In this document: positions 36,508 to 46,463 of the stretch, one piece after another
How positions within the stretch are numbered: position 1 is the first letter of the stretch
Layout of the letters: the number at the start of each line of letters is the position of its first letter
The notes under the pieces: generated by a model
What the model saw: the letters and a program-made list of their open reading frames with translations, nothing else
Told to the model about the DNA's origin: nothing
Databases searched by the model: none
Translations under genes and position numbers: made by a program
Source: Enterococcus aquimarinus
GTDB taxonomy: Bacteria > Bacillota > Bacilli > Lactobacillales > Enterococcaceae
Length of the DNA stretch: 64,000 bases
Assembly: GCF_001885765.1 (NCBI RefSeq)
Contig: NZ_JXKD01000012.1
Coordinates: 16,170-80,169 of the forward strand
Reading direction: 5' to 3'

Positions 36508-38220
36508 ATGTTCCATTTATTGAAATATGCAAAAGACTATCGCAAGGAAATGATTTTAGGTCCCGTCTTTAAATTTGCGGAGGCGATCTTTGAATTAATT
36601 CTTCCATTATTAATGGCAGTCTTAATCGACCAAGGGATCCAGCAACAAAACTGGACAAAAGTCTGGGAAATGACTGGCTGGATGATTTTCTTCTCGATTA
36701 CCGGTTTAATTTGTGCGGTGACGTGTCAGTATTACGCATCCATCGCCTCACTCGGGCTTGGAACGGAGCTACGCAAACAGTTACTGCAAAAAATTAACCG
36801 CCTGAATCACAGTGATTTGAATTACTTTGGCTCCGATACGTTAATCACGCGGATGACCAATGACGTCAACCAAATGCAACTGGCACTGGCGATGCTCATT
36901 CGCCTCGTTGTTCGTGCGCCGTTTTTAAGTATTGGCGCGCTCGTCATGTCGTTTTATATTGATTGGCAAATGGGTCTTGTGTTTGTGGCCATTTTACCGA
37001 TTTTCTCGCTCTTATTATTTATTTTAATTCGTTTTTCGGTGCCGCTTTATCGCACGGTCCAACAACAACTCGACCGCCTCAATCAACTGGTCGCGCAAAA
37101 CTTAAGTGGCGTACGCATCATTCGGGCGTTTGATCGCCAATCAAATGAAGTTAAAAAATTCAATGACGCCAGTGACGCGTTGAATAAAGATTATTTACGG
37201 GTGGCGCAACTATCAACCATTTTGTCGCCCCTGACGACCTTGATTTTAAACCTCGGCGTACTCGGCGTGTTTGCCATCGGTGGCTTAAAAGTTGAAGTCG
37301 GTGATCTGCAACAAGGTGAGATTTTAGCGCTCGTCAATTATATGAACCAAATGTTATTAGCCTTAATTGTCGTCTCCAATTTAGTCGTGATTTTTACCCG
37401 CTCAGAAGCGTCCGCGCGTCGAATTAATGAAGTCTTCGATCGCCCCGTGACCTTACTTGAACGTGGCACCGACTATACACCAGAAGAAATGGCGGGTGAA
37501 ATCGTCTTTGACAACGTGAATTTCCGTTATCGTCCCGATTACGGCCGTGTCTTAAAAGAAATCTCGTTTTCTGTACCAGCTGGAAGTACGGTAGGAATTA
37601 CCGGGCCAACCGGTTCTGGGAAATCGACGTTAACGCAATTGTTACCCCGCTTTTACGATGTGACAAGCGGTAATGTTTTGATTGATCACGTTAACGTCAC
37701 GGACTGGCCACTAGATAATTTACGCAATCAAATTGCGTTTGTCCCGCAAAAATCAGTCTTACTGCGTGGCACGATTCGGGAAAACTTGCAGTGGGGGAAT
37801 GCGGAAGCGAGCGATGACGACTGTTGGGAAGCCCTGACGATTGCCCAAGGGGCGGAATTCGTCCGGCAGTTGCCGCAACAACTCGACACGTTAATTGTCG
37901 AAGGCGGTAAAAACTTCTCAGGTGGGCAAGTTCAACGCTTGGCCATCGCCCGTGCGTTAATGCGCAAACCCAATATCTTGGTGCTCGATGACTCGCTAAG
38001 CGCGCTTGATTACCAAACCGACTATCTCTTGCGCCAAGAATTAAAAGCGTTACCGATGACGGTTTTCTTAATTTCCCAACGCATTGCTTCTATTAAAGAA
38101 GCCGATCAAATTCTCGTCTTGGAAAAAGGTCGCCTAACCGCGCAAGGGACGCATGAGACCTTGCTTGCGACTTCTAGCTATTACCAAGCGATGGTCGACA
38201 CACAAAAGGAGGCGATTTAA
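36508..38220 (+). CDS. heterodimeric ABC exporter subunit with degenerate nucleotide site
   Basis: This type IV exporter half of 570 residues has six N-terminal membrane helices (1-315) and an ATPase domain. The domain has Walker A GPTGSGKST (366-374), FSGGQ (470-474) and Walker B LVLDDS, with aspartate D495 where the catalytic glutamate normally lies. The switch histidine is replaced by glutamine in LISQRIAS (Q524). These changes mark the non-catalytic half of an asymmetric pair, as in LmrC/BmrC/TM287. The partner starts on the next base after the stop. Substrate may be drugs, lipids or peptides; not readable from sequence. Confidence 0.9.
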   Translation: MFHLLKYAKDYRKEMILGPVFKFAEAIFELILPLLMAVLIDQGIQQQNWTKVWEMTGWMIFFSITGLICAVTCQYYASIASLGLGTELRKQLLQKINRLNHSDLNYFGSDTLITRMTNDVNQMQLALAMLIRLVVRAPFLSIGALVMSFYIDWQMGLVFVAILPIFSLLLFILIRFSVPLYRTVQQQLDRLNQLVAQNLSGVRIIRAFDRQSNEVKKFNDASDALNKDYLRVAQLSTILSPLTTLILNLGVLGVFAIGGLKVEVGDLQQGEILALVNYMNQMLLALIVVSNLVVIFTRSEASARRINEVFDRPVTLLERGTDYTPEEMAGEIVFDNVNFRYRPDYGRVLKEISFSVPAGSTVGITGPTGSGKSTLTQLLPRFYDVTSGNVLIDHVNVTDWPLDNLRNQIAFVPQKSVLLRGTIRENLQWGNAEASDDDCWEALTIAQGAEFVRQLPQQLDTLIVEGGKNFSGGQVQRLAIARALMRKPNILVLDDSLSALDYQTDYLLRQELKALPMTVFLISQRIASIKEADQILVLEKGRLTAQGTHETLLATSSYYQAMVDTQKEAI

Positions 38221-39984
38221 ATGCGAAAAAAATCATTTGATTGGCAGACATTTACTCGTTTTCTGCCGTATTTAACGGCCTCATTAAAAGAAAATCTCTT
38301 CGCCCTCGTCTTTGGCGTCATCGCAGGTGGTACGTCGGTGTATGTCACCTTCTTGATTGGTCGCGCCATTGACCAATTAATCGGCTTTGGTCGCGTGAAT
38401 TTCAATGCCTTATGGGACATCTTGTGGTTATTTTTAATCGTGATTTTGATTACGGTCTTTAGCCAGTGGATTATTCAACGCTTAGGAAACCAGGTCGCTT
38501 ACCAAAGCGTCAATCGCTTGCGTCAAGATACGTTCGCGCATTTGAACCAACTGCCACTTCAAACGTATGACCAAACGCCACACGGGAGTTTAATGAGTCG
38601 TTTCACCAATGACTTGGATCAAGTCTCAGTAGCGGTCTCAGCCGTCTACCAACAATTATTTACCGGCGTCACCGTCATTATTTTAGCCTTTTTCTTAATG
38701 CTCACGCTAAATGTGACCCTGACACTCGTTGTCTTACTCGTGACACCGATTATCTTTTTTGTGAGTTACTGGGTAGCCAAACGCTCCCAAAACGATTTTC
38801 GCCAGCAACAAGAAATTCTCGGCGATATAACGAGTTTCATTAATGAACGCGTCGGCAATCAAAGTCTCGTCAAAGCGTTCCAACAAGAAACACGCAATGA
38901 AGTTGACTTTGATGGCTTGAACCAGACGTTACGCGTTCGCGGGCAACAAGCGATGTACTCTTCTTCCCTTACAAACCCGGTCTCACGCTTTGTCGATCAC
39001 TTAGCGTATGTCGCGGTCGGTTTTGTTGGCGCGTGGTTAATTTTACGCGGGTCCACAACCGTGACTGTCGGCATGATTGCCAGCTTTACCATTTACTCGA
39101 CCCAGTTCTCTAAACCATTCATTGAAATTTCTGGCTTAATGACGCAGATCCAAGGGGCCTTCGCTGGCTTAAATCGCGCCTTTGACTTACTCGATCAACC
39201 GATTGAAACCGTCGAAGCAACACGCACGTTACCAGCCGTCAAAGGTGAGATTGTGTTTGAAAATGTGGCGTTTGCTTACCAAGCGGATCGCCCACTGATC
39301 ACCGACTTTTCGTTTACCGCACATGCTGGCGAAACGATTGCCATTGTTGGGAAAACCGGTGCCGGCAAATCAACCTTAGTCAACTTGCTGATGCGTTTTT
39401 ACGACGTGCAAGCTGGCAAAATCTTGCTTGACAATGAAGACATCCAAACGATTCCGCGGAATCAATTACGCCAATCGTTTGGGATGGTCTTACAAGACAC
39501 GTGGCTCTTTGACGCCACGCTCCGTGAGAACCTCACGTACGGCAGACCCGAGGCCACCAACGAGATGATTTATAACGCACTCAAAAAAACCGAAATGTTC
39601 GACTATGTCATGGATTTACCCGAACAACTCGATACCCAAATTGGCCATTACGGCGTTAAATTATCCGAAGGGCAGCGCCAGTTATTGACAATTACCCGGA
39701 CGATGATTGCCAACCCGCCGATGTTAATTTTGGATGAAGCCACCAGTTCCGTTGACCCATTAACTGAGAAGAAAATCCAAGACGCCTTCTTAGCGCTGAT
39801 GTCTGGGAAAACAAGCTTTGTCATCGCCCATCGCTTGGCGACAATCCAAGCGGCCGATCAAATCTTGGTGATGGATCAAGGCCAAATCATTGAACAAGGA
39901 ACGCATGAACAGTTACTCGCAGCAGAAGGGGCGTATCACGCACTCTATCACGCGCAGTTCCAACAATCTATAACGTTAGAATGA
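38221..39984 (+). CDS. heterodimeric ABC exporter subunit with catalytic site
   Basis: The second half-transporter has 587 residues. It has six membrane helices, then Walker A GKTGAGKST (about 376), a variant signature LSEGQ (about 480), Walker B LILDEATSSVD with the catalytic glutamate, and the switch histidine in VIAHRLAT. The glycine-to-glutamate change in the signature mirrors TM288/LmrD-type subunits, where it faces the partner's degenerate site. Its ATG follows the first subunit's TAA directly and GGAGG lies inside that gene, so the two are co-translated. Multidrug export is the usual annotation for such pairs. Confidence 0.9.
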   Translation: MRKKSFDWQTFTRFLPYLTASLKENLFALVFGVIAGGTSVYVTFLIGRAIDQLIGFGRVNFNALWDILWLFLIVILITVFSQWIIQRLGNQVAYQSVNRLRQDTFAHLNQLPLQTYDQTPHGSLMSRFTNDLDQVSVAVSAVYQQLFTGVTVIILAFFLMLTLNVTLTLVVLLVTPIIFFVSYWVAKRSQNDFRQQQEILGDITSFINERVGNQSLVKAFQQETRNEVDFDGLNQTLRVRGQQAMYSSSLTNPVSRFVDHLAYVAVGFVGAWLILRGSTTVTVGMIASFTIYSTQFSKPFIEISGLMTQIQGAFAGLNRAFDLLDQPIETVEATRTLPAVKGEIVFENVAFAYQADRPLITDFSFTAHAGETIAIVGKTGAGKSTLVNLLMRFYDVQAGKILLDNEDIQTIPRNQLRQSFGMVLQDTWLFDATLRENLTYGRPEATNEMIYNALKKTEMFDYVMDLPEQLDTQIGHYGVKLSEGQRQLLTITRTMIANPPMLILDEATSSVDPLTEKKIQDAFLALMSGKTSFVIAHRLATIQAADQILVMDQGQIIEQGTHEQLLAAEGAYHALYHAQFQQSITLE

Positions 39985-39992
39985 GGATAAAC

Positions 39993-40029
39993 AAAAAGCA
40001 GCGACCGTAAATTCGGCCGCTGCTTTTTT
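39993..40029. terminator. bidirectional intrinsic terminator
   Basis: GCAGCG-ACCG...CGG-CCGCTGC hairpin with A residues on the left and T residues on the right. It serves the ABC exporter (plus strand) and the convergent GH3 gene (minus strand). Confidence 0.85.
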
Positions 40030-40056
40030 GTGTGATGTTATTGTCGTTGGATAGTG

Positions 40057-41283
40057 TTATTCGTTTAGAAGACCTAGCGATTCTTTGAGCGTGAGAATCC
40101 GACGCACGGACGCGTCTAAGTCCGCTTCTGGATAGTCGCCATTTTCCACTGCCGTAATGACGACGGGAATTTGGCTTGCATAACTTGAAGACAAGACTAA
40201 ATCATTGCCGGCTTTAAGCGCAGTTAGGCCCGCTTGTTCTTGGCTCGTAAAATCGGCGAGCCCTAGCATGTCCATGTCATCGGTCATAATGACACCCTCA
40301 AAGCCCAGTTCCTCGCGTAAGACTTGGATGACTTTAGGGGATAGCGAAGCGGGTTGCGTGTCGTCAATACTCGTGACGATATTATGTGACACGAGGATAC
40401 TATCGGCTCCGGCTTTAATCCCTGCTTCAAAAGGTAGAAAATCATTGGTCCGCAGTTCTTCAAGGGTTCGCGTATCGCGCACGATCTCGACATGCGAATC
40501 GCGATTATTGCCGTAACCTGGAAAATGTTTCAGGGTCGAAGCAACACCTGTTCCGGCAAGGCTCTTCACGACCGTTTCGACAAAGGTACTCGTCCCCGCC
40601 GCGTCTAAGCCAATCGTGCGATCATAAATGAAGGCATTCGGATCGGTCGAAACATCGGCCACTGGGAATAAGCCGAGTTGAATGCCGTAATTGGTTAAGA
40701 TTTCTGCTTTTTGTTTCGTATCGGCAGTGATGGCTTCCCAGCCACCATTTTGGTACAGCGTTTGTGGGGCTAAAAATGGACTTGCCACAAGATTCGCGTT
40801 ACGGCTAATCCGTGTCACGGTCCCTCCTTCTTCATCGGCGCCAATCAAGAGCGGGATCTCACTATTTGCTTGTAAGGTTTGAATTTGAGTAATCAGACTT
40901 TCAGCCGTCGCATTTTCGACATCTTGGCCAAAGAGTAAAAAACCGCCTAGATGATACATTTGGCTATCGGTAAGTGCTGTATCTCCTGGATAACGGACAA
41001 GAAAGAGTTGGCCGACTTTTTCTGCGATGGACATTTCTGCAATTTTTTGATCAAGCCAAGTAGTGGATTCGTTTGGAGCAGTTGTGCTTTCCGTTGTGTT
41101 GTCAGATGATCTCGTCGTGCTTGGTTGTGTTGCGGTTGTGCTCGTGGTTGTCTCGGTGCTAGTCGTCGAACTTGTGTCTGTTGGACCGGTCGCATCGTTT
41201 GAGGGTTGGTTGAACCAAATCATTACGCCCACAATGAGCGCGAGTGCGAGCAGACCAAGTGATGCCAGGGTTTGTTTATTCAT
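40057..41283 (-). CDS. membrane-anchored beta-N-acetylhexosaminidase, family GH3 (NagZ-like)
   Basis: The 408-residue protein has an N-terminal membrane helix (about 8-24), then a Ser/Thr-rich stalk (about 30-75), then a single GH3 barrel. The NagZ-type KHFPGYGNNRDSH motif (about 252), with the catalytic His, and IMTDDMDML, with the nucleophile aspartate, are present. It should release N-acetylglucosamine from peptidoglycan fragments outside the cell. AAGGAGA lies 7 bases before ATG 41283 but is inside a strong hairpin (41291-41331), so translation may be gated. It has the same direction as folT 70 bases upstream. Confidence 0.9.
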   Translation of the reverse strand: MNKQTLASLGLLALALIVGVMIWFNQPSNDATGPTDTSSTTSTETTTSTTATQPSTTRSSDNTTESTTAPNESTTWLDQKIAEMSIAEKVGQLFLVRYPGDTALTDSQMYHLGGFLLFGQDVENATAESLITQIQTLQANSEIPLLIGADEEGGTVTRISRNANLVASPFLAPQTLYQNGGWEAITADTKQKAEILTNYGIQLGLFPVADVSTDPNAFIYDRTIGLDAAGTSTFVETVVKSLAGTGVASTLKHFPGYGNNRDSHVEIVRDTRTLEELRTNDFLPFEAGIKAGADSILVSHNIVTSIDDTQPASLSPKVIQVLREELGFEGVIMTDDMDMLGLADFTSQEQAGLTALKAGNDLVLSSSYASQIPVVITAVENGDYPEADLDASVRRILTLKESLGLLNE

Positions 41284-41331
41284 TAAAAAATCTCCTTTCC
41301 AGACTCTATTTTAGAGTACAGGGAAAGGAGA
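41284..41331 (-). promoter_or_regulatory. hairpin that hides the GH3 ribosome site and could terminate folT
   Basis: On the minus strand TCTCCTTTCC pairs with GGAAAGGAGA, with an inner ACTCT/AGAGT stem, and is followed at once by six T residues and the GH3 ATG. The right arm is the GH3 Shine-Dalgarno sequence, so the same structure can end folT transcription and block GH3 translation. Confidence 0.7.
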
Positions 41332-41352
41332 TGCGATGCAACTATTACGCTA

Positions 41353-41883
41353 TTAGAAAGAATAGCGACTTCTTCTCATTAATGTCTTCATTGGAATGGC
41401 ACGACCGACGACATACGTTAAGATGGTTTGGATTGGTAACATCAACGCACCCTTTACGAGGCGTGGTCCCCAGATGACCCAGCTTGTTAATGGTTGATTG
41501 TACATGATTGCCAACCAAATTGGCGTTAAGATAAAGCCAATTAACAAGGTATTTGCCAAGGTACATAAGAACGCGTTTTTCCATGTGACTTCTTTTTTAT
41601 AAAAGAAGTAGCCGTAAATACAACCTCCGATAAAGGCGTTGAGGGTAAAGCCTGGAAAGAAAGCGGCTTTTGCAAAGAGCATCATTCCGATGATGTCGGC
41701 GATGACTGCGCCGATGCCGGTCCAAATTGGTCCAAACATCATTGCCATGACGATTTTTGGCACAAAATCAAACGAGATTTTGATGAATTGCCATTCGAAC
41801 CCTAAGATTCGGGATAGGACGACCATTATGGCGATCAGCAATCCCATCATGCTTATCATGTAAGCATTCAGTTTTTTGTTCAT
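41353..41883 (-). CDS. folT: ECF transporter folate S component
   Basis: This small membrane protein has about 176 residues and five or six helices, starting MNKKLNAYMISMMGLLIAIM. It has FVPKIVMAMMFGPIWTGIGA and FFPGFTLNAFIGGCIYGYFF, the pattern of FolT. It binds folates and works with the shared EcfA/EcfA'/EcfT module, which is not in this window. ATG 41883 has AAAAGGAG nine bases upstream. A THF riboswitch in the leader strongly supports the folate assignment. The last residues are basic. Confidence 0.88.
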   Translation of the reverse strand: MNKKLNAYMISMMGLLIAIMVVLSRILGFEWQFIKISFDFVPKIVMAMMFGPIWTGIGAVIADIIGMMLFAKAAFFPGFTLNAFIGGCIYGYFFYKKEVTWKNAFLCTLANTLLIGFILTPIWLAIMYNQPLTSWVIWGPRLVKGALMLPIQTILTYVVGRAIPMKTLMRRSRYSF

Positions 41884-41920
41884 TTGAAGCATCTCCTTTT
41901 TAGAGTTGCAACATTCGATT

Positions 41921-42020
41921 ATTCAGCGAATGCGAAAATAAAACCGCGAGCCACAGCCCTTCGTCCAAAAACGACATTCCATTTTTTGACACTTAACGCT
42001 TTATTTTCTACTCTGATTAT
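41921..42020 (-). ncRNA. tetrahydrofolate (THF-I) riboswitch
   Basis: The minus-strand leader of folT reads in order GAGTAGA, GCGTTAAGTGT, ATGGAATGTCG, GACGAAGGGCTGTGG, CTCGCGGT and CGCATTCGCTG. These follow the conserved blocks of the THF-I aptamer upstream of Streptococcus mutans folT. AAAATAAA/TTTATTTT forms the P2 helix and TCAG/CTGA closes P1. It ends about 38 bases before the folT start, so control of ribosome access is likely. Recognised by eye, not by a covariance model. Confidence 0.85.
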
Positions 42021-42044
42021 TTTTAGGCTTACAGCCGTGGATAG

Positions 42045-42073
42045 AATATACCACAGTTGTCTCTTTCCGACAA
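42045..42073 (-). promoter_or_regulatory. promoter of the folT riboswitch transcript
   Basis: TTGTCG (42068-42073), 17-base spacer and TATATT (42045-42050) on the minus strand, about 25 bases ahead of the aptamer. Confidence 0.55.
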
Positions 42074-42235
42074 TGGCATTTTCTGAAAGTTTTCTTACAA
42101 TGATAAGGTTTTTTTGACGTCCTCTCTTATAAGTTGTTCTAAATCATTCTAAGATGATGAATATCGTGAACCTCTGGTTTTGGGTTAGGAATTTCTTACA
42201 GAATTTTTGGGTCGCTTTCGGTAGCGCTGGGACCG

Positions 42236-42335
42236 TTTCGAGCCTGTGGTTGCTGAAGCCGTTCGAGCATAGCGAGTTACGGATACAGTATCAGGCCTCT
42301 GCGTGACTCTCAACTTTCAAGCTTCAAACAGCCTC
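42236..42335 (-). repeat. dispersed repeat, copy C (left arm of inverted pair)
   Basis: It shares CGGATACAGTATCAGGCCTC and neighbouring blocks with copy A in opposite orientation. Bases 42253-42296 match the inverse of 42749-42792 at 43 of 44 positions. It lacks the outer ends present in copies A and B. Confidence 0.75.
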
Positions 42336-42709
42336 TACACGCTGACGCATGAAGAGGCTGTAATTCACATTGAATCCTTGGACAGTGCTACAAGCGACCA
42401 AAATTCTTCCAGAAATTCTGCCGAGTATGCGTTTCTGATGAATGATGGCGATTGATTGTTGTTTGGTAGGTTCTAGATTGCAGAGATTGATATTGTATTT
42501 ACGAAAAAATTGAACAGCTAGATTTTCATGCATAAAGTCGAATCAAGAATAACTGTTGAAGATTTGTTCATTTATACGAAAGTAATATCACTCGTGTATT
42601 CATCTAACAAATGAAGTATAAAAAAGTTACTGCTATAAATATAAAGGGTGAAAAACAAACTATCGAATGCATACCCTGTTTACTTTGGCTTATTCCTTTA
42701 GCAATTAGC

Positions 42710-42800
42710 TAGTGTTTGAAGCTCTCAAGTCCGAGTGTCACGCTTGCAGCCTGATATTGTATCCGTAACTCGCTATGCTCGAACGGCTTCAGTAATCATC
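42710..42800 (+). repeat. dispersed repeat, copy D (right arm of inverted pair)
   Basis: It contains GTTTGAAGCTCTCAAG, GCCTGATATTGTATCCGTAA and CTCGAACGGCTTCAG, in the same orientation as copy A. It pairs with copy C to form inverted arms of 44 bases around 452 bases. Confidence 0.75.
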
Positions 42801-42915
42801 GGCTGAGGACGGTTTAACGGCTATCCTAGGAAACGGGCCTATTAAGCAGTCCTCGTTCTTCTTAACTTTGTTAAATAACATAACCGGGGAAGGTTCTTCT
42901 AACGTACGAACAAAT

Positions 42916-43479
42916 CTAAGCTGCTTCTTCTTTTGCTTTGCGGAAAATTGGGATGGCAAAGCCGCGATTGAGTGAGCGAACAACGAAAAAGGCGATGTTA
43001 TAATCGATCATGCTGTGGACGATGCCGCCGACTCCCATTAATACGAAGAAGAAGTAAAAGACATTTCCGTCGACTTGCAATTGTCCTCCGAATAAGAAGA
43101 TTGCGACAACGAGTAATTCAAAGGCTGCGTGGATCAAAGCTAAGATAAAATTATACACTTGGAATTTTTTTGGTTCTAAGACAATTTCCGGATGTTTTTG
43201 TAAATAAGTCGAGCCAACCACTGCAAAAACTAAATGCGATAATGCTCGTAGGCCGATAATAAATGGTAAGCCGTTAATAAAGAAGCCAAATGCGGTTCCC
43301 AAAGCCACGGCGATTGCGACACTTGGTGAAAAGAACATGGCGATAAATAATGGGACATGGCTTGCTAGTGTAAAGGATGCCGGTCCGATGACGATTTTTG
43401 GCATCACCATTGGAATGATGACACCCATGGCGATTAGTAATGCTGAAATGGTTATTTGATGCGTTGAATTTCTTTTCAT
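42916..43479 (-). CDS. niaX: ECF transporter S component, probably niacin (NiaX)
   Basis: The 187-residue integral membrane protein has about six helices. It starts MKRNSTHQITISALLIAMGV and contains FTLASHVPLFIAMFFSPSVA, as in the NiaX-type S components of streptococci and lactococci. It would bind nicotinate or nicotinamide and use the shared ECF energising module, absent here. GGAGGG seven bases upstream favours ATG 43479 over the in-frame start five codons earlier. Two palindromes of the NiaR type around the promoter support niacin as substrate. The specificity rests on these sites and remembered family resemblance. Confidence 0.72.
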   Translation of the reverse strand: MKRNSTHQITISALLIAMGVIIPMVMPKIVIGPASFTLASHVPLFIAMFFSPSVAIAVALGTAFGFFINGLPFIIGLRALSHLVFAVVGSTYLQKHPEIVLEPKKFQVYNFILALIHAAFELLVVAIFLFGGQLQVDGNVFYFFFVLMGVGGIVHSMIDYNIAFFVVRSLNRGFAIPIFRKAKEEAA

Positions 43480-43502
43480 TTTGTTTCCCTCCATCTAATT
43501 AG

Positions 43503-43563
43503 GTGTCAAGACACTTTTTAACTATCTTTAGTGTAGCTTTTAAGACACGACCTGTCAAGACAG
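43503..43563 (-). promoter_or_regulatory. promoter with two NiaR-type operators
   Basis: On the minus strand TTGACA (43553-43558), a 17-base spacer and TACACT (43530-43535) form a promoter. CTGTCTTGACAG (43552-43563) covers the -35 and GTGTCTTGACAC (43503-43514) lies just downstream of the start site, with centres 49 bases apart. Both palindromes match the TGTCTTGACA core of NiaR (YrxA) sites in Firmicutes. Repression by NiaR in the presence of niacin is the expected control. Confidence 0.7.
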
Positions 43564-43679
43564 TTGATGAAACTTTCGATTGTCTTTTCACGATACATTT
43601 TCAGATGAAACATAAAAACGTGAATCTGTATCAAATTTTTCTAGTTGAGATTGTCTTTTCAAAAGAAATACACGCAAGC

Positions 43680-43715
43680 AAAAAAGCCTAAAACAAATCG
43701 TTCTAGGCTTTTTTG
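43680..43715. terminator. bidirectional terminator-like hairpin
   Basis: AAAAAGCCTA...TAGGCTTTTTT hairpin. On the minus strand it is the first terminator downstream of ksgA, beyond repeat copy A. Confidence 0.75.
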
Positions 43716-43818
43716 TCGTGATTATTTAGGTTGTACAATTTTTAGTGTTGATGGAAATATCGCTACAAGCTTTCTCTCCGCATTTATTTCATTTTTTAAC
43801 AAAAAAGATATCAAACGG

Positions 43819-44035
43819 ATAACGGATACTAGCGGACTGGAGAAAAACGCCTTGTGTCGGCTGCATCAAAAGACGAAATGTGAATGACTCTAGGTTCGTG
43901 CTTCAGCACTTACCTAGAGTTTGAAGCTTTCGAGCTGATCGTCACGCAGAGGCCTGATACTGTATCCGTAACTCTAGGCTCGAAGCGGTCTCGCAGCCCT
44001 TCACTCAAGGTGATTTTTCGCAAGGGAGCGCCAGA
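43819..44035 (+). repeat. dispersed repeat, copy A (full length)
   Basis: About 215 non-coding bases nearly identical over long blocks to copy B at 52.3 kb, for example CTAGCGGAC, GGAGAAAAAC, TGCTTCAGCACTTACCTAGA and GGTGATTTTTCG. The outer ends are inverted (AAAAACGCCTTG against CAAGGTGATTTTT), and TCTAGGT...ACCTAGA forms an inner hairpin. Relative to B it carries an extra segment, GTCACGCAGAGGCCTGATAC onward, that is shared with copies C and D. No reading frame is conserved. Confidence 0.8.
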
Positions 44036-44063
44036 TTCCAACAATACCGTTTGATCAAGAGGA

Positions 44064-45513
<1,450 letters not shown>

Positions 45514-45514
<1 letters not shown>

Positions 45515-46281
45515 TAGACAATCCGAAACAATTCATGAGCATTTTTCGTTGTTTGACGCGCGACTTCTTCAAAGGATTGTTCGCGTAGCTCGGCGATTTT
45601 CTCGACGACATAACGGGTATAACCGGGTTCATTGCGTTTGCCACGGTATGGGACAGGCGCTAAATACGGGGCATCCGTTTCAACGAGTAAGCGATCAAAC
45701 GGTACCACTTGAGCAGCTTTTTGAACGTCGAGTGCTTTTTTGAACGTCACGACACCACTAAAGGAGAGGTGCATGCCTAAATCTAAAAAGCGTTTTGCCC
45801 ATTCATCATCGCCACTAAAGCTATGCATAATACCGCCAATGTCTTGAATCTTGCTTTCTTTTAAGATGCGATACGTGTCTTCCATCGCGTCTCTTGTGTG
45901 AATGCTGATGGGTAAATTCATTTCTTTGGCGATCGCAATTTGGCGGCTAAAGACGCGGGCTTGCACGTCTTTTGGATCAGACATCCAGTAATAATCAAGA
46001 CCAATTTCACCTAAAGTCACGACTTTTGGCAAAGTGAGTTGTTCTTGTAAGATCTTTTCGATCGCTGGTGTGTAGCTCCCGGCTTCGGTCGGATGCCATC
46101 CGATAATACTATAAATAAAGTCATAGTCACGACTGAGTTCTAGACTTTTGGCAATCGTTAAGGTGTCAAATCCGACAACAGCCATTTCGGTGACGTCGAG
46201 TTCTTGTGCACGTTTGATGACGTCGGGAATTTCACCGCTAAACTGTTCGGCATTTAGATGGGTATGTGAATCAAATATCAT
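45514..46281 (-). CDS. tatD: TatD-family metal-dependent DNase (YabD)
   Basis: A 255-residue TIM-barrel hydrolase with metal ligands in [14 protein letters not shown] (1-14), GEIGLDYYW (about 93), SIHTRDA (about 127), MHSFSGDD (about 155) and [10 protein letters not shown] (about 203). The family acts as 3'-5' DNase/RNase. It is the first gene of tatD-rnmV-ksgA, with GAGGAGG upstream of ATG 46281. No metG is visible upstream, where many relatives have it; instead the next gene is divergent. Confidence 0.94.
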
Positions 46282-46463
46282 AACAAGTTTCCTCCTCGTT
46301 CTCTTGTATACAATAGCATATTTTGCCGTATTCTGAAATGAAAAGGCTAGAACTTTTCATTAATTTAATCATAAAATTTTACCCGGTGTTCGATTGCTTT
46401 TTCTACGGTAATCTACTATTCTTAAGTATGTAGCTAAATTCGATTATAAAAGGAGGCCTCGGC

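Larger units (their letters stand above)
42121..42915. other. 800-base non-coding region with inverted repeat
   Basis: The region between the folT promoter and the niaX stop contains no gene I can support. Its main structure is a long inverted repeat (42253-42296 and 42749-42792) made of two copies of the dispersed repeat. A 69-codon minus-strand frame at 42324-42533 and a 33-codon plus-strand frame at about 42614 have no ribosome site or known family. Confidence 0.5.

Noticed and set aside
42324..42533. 69-codon minus-strand frame between the inverted repeat arms
   Set aside because: No ribosome site and no family recognised; it may be a transposase scrap but I could not show it. Kept only as part of the non-coding region.
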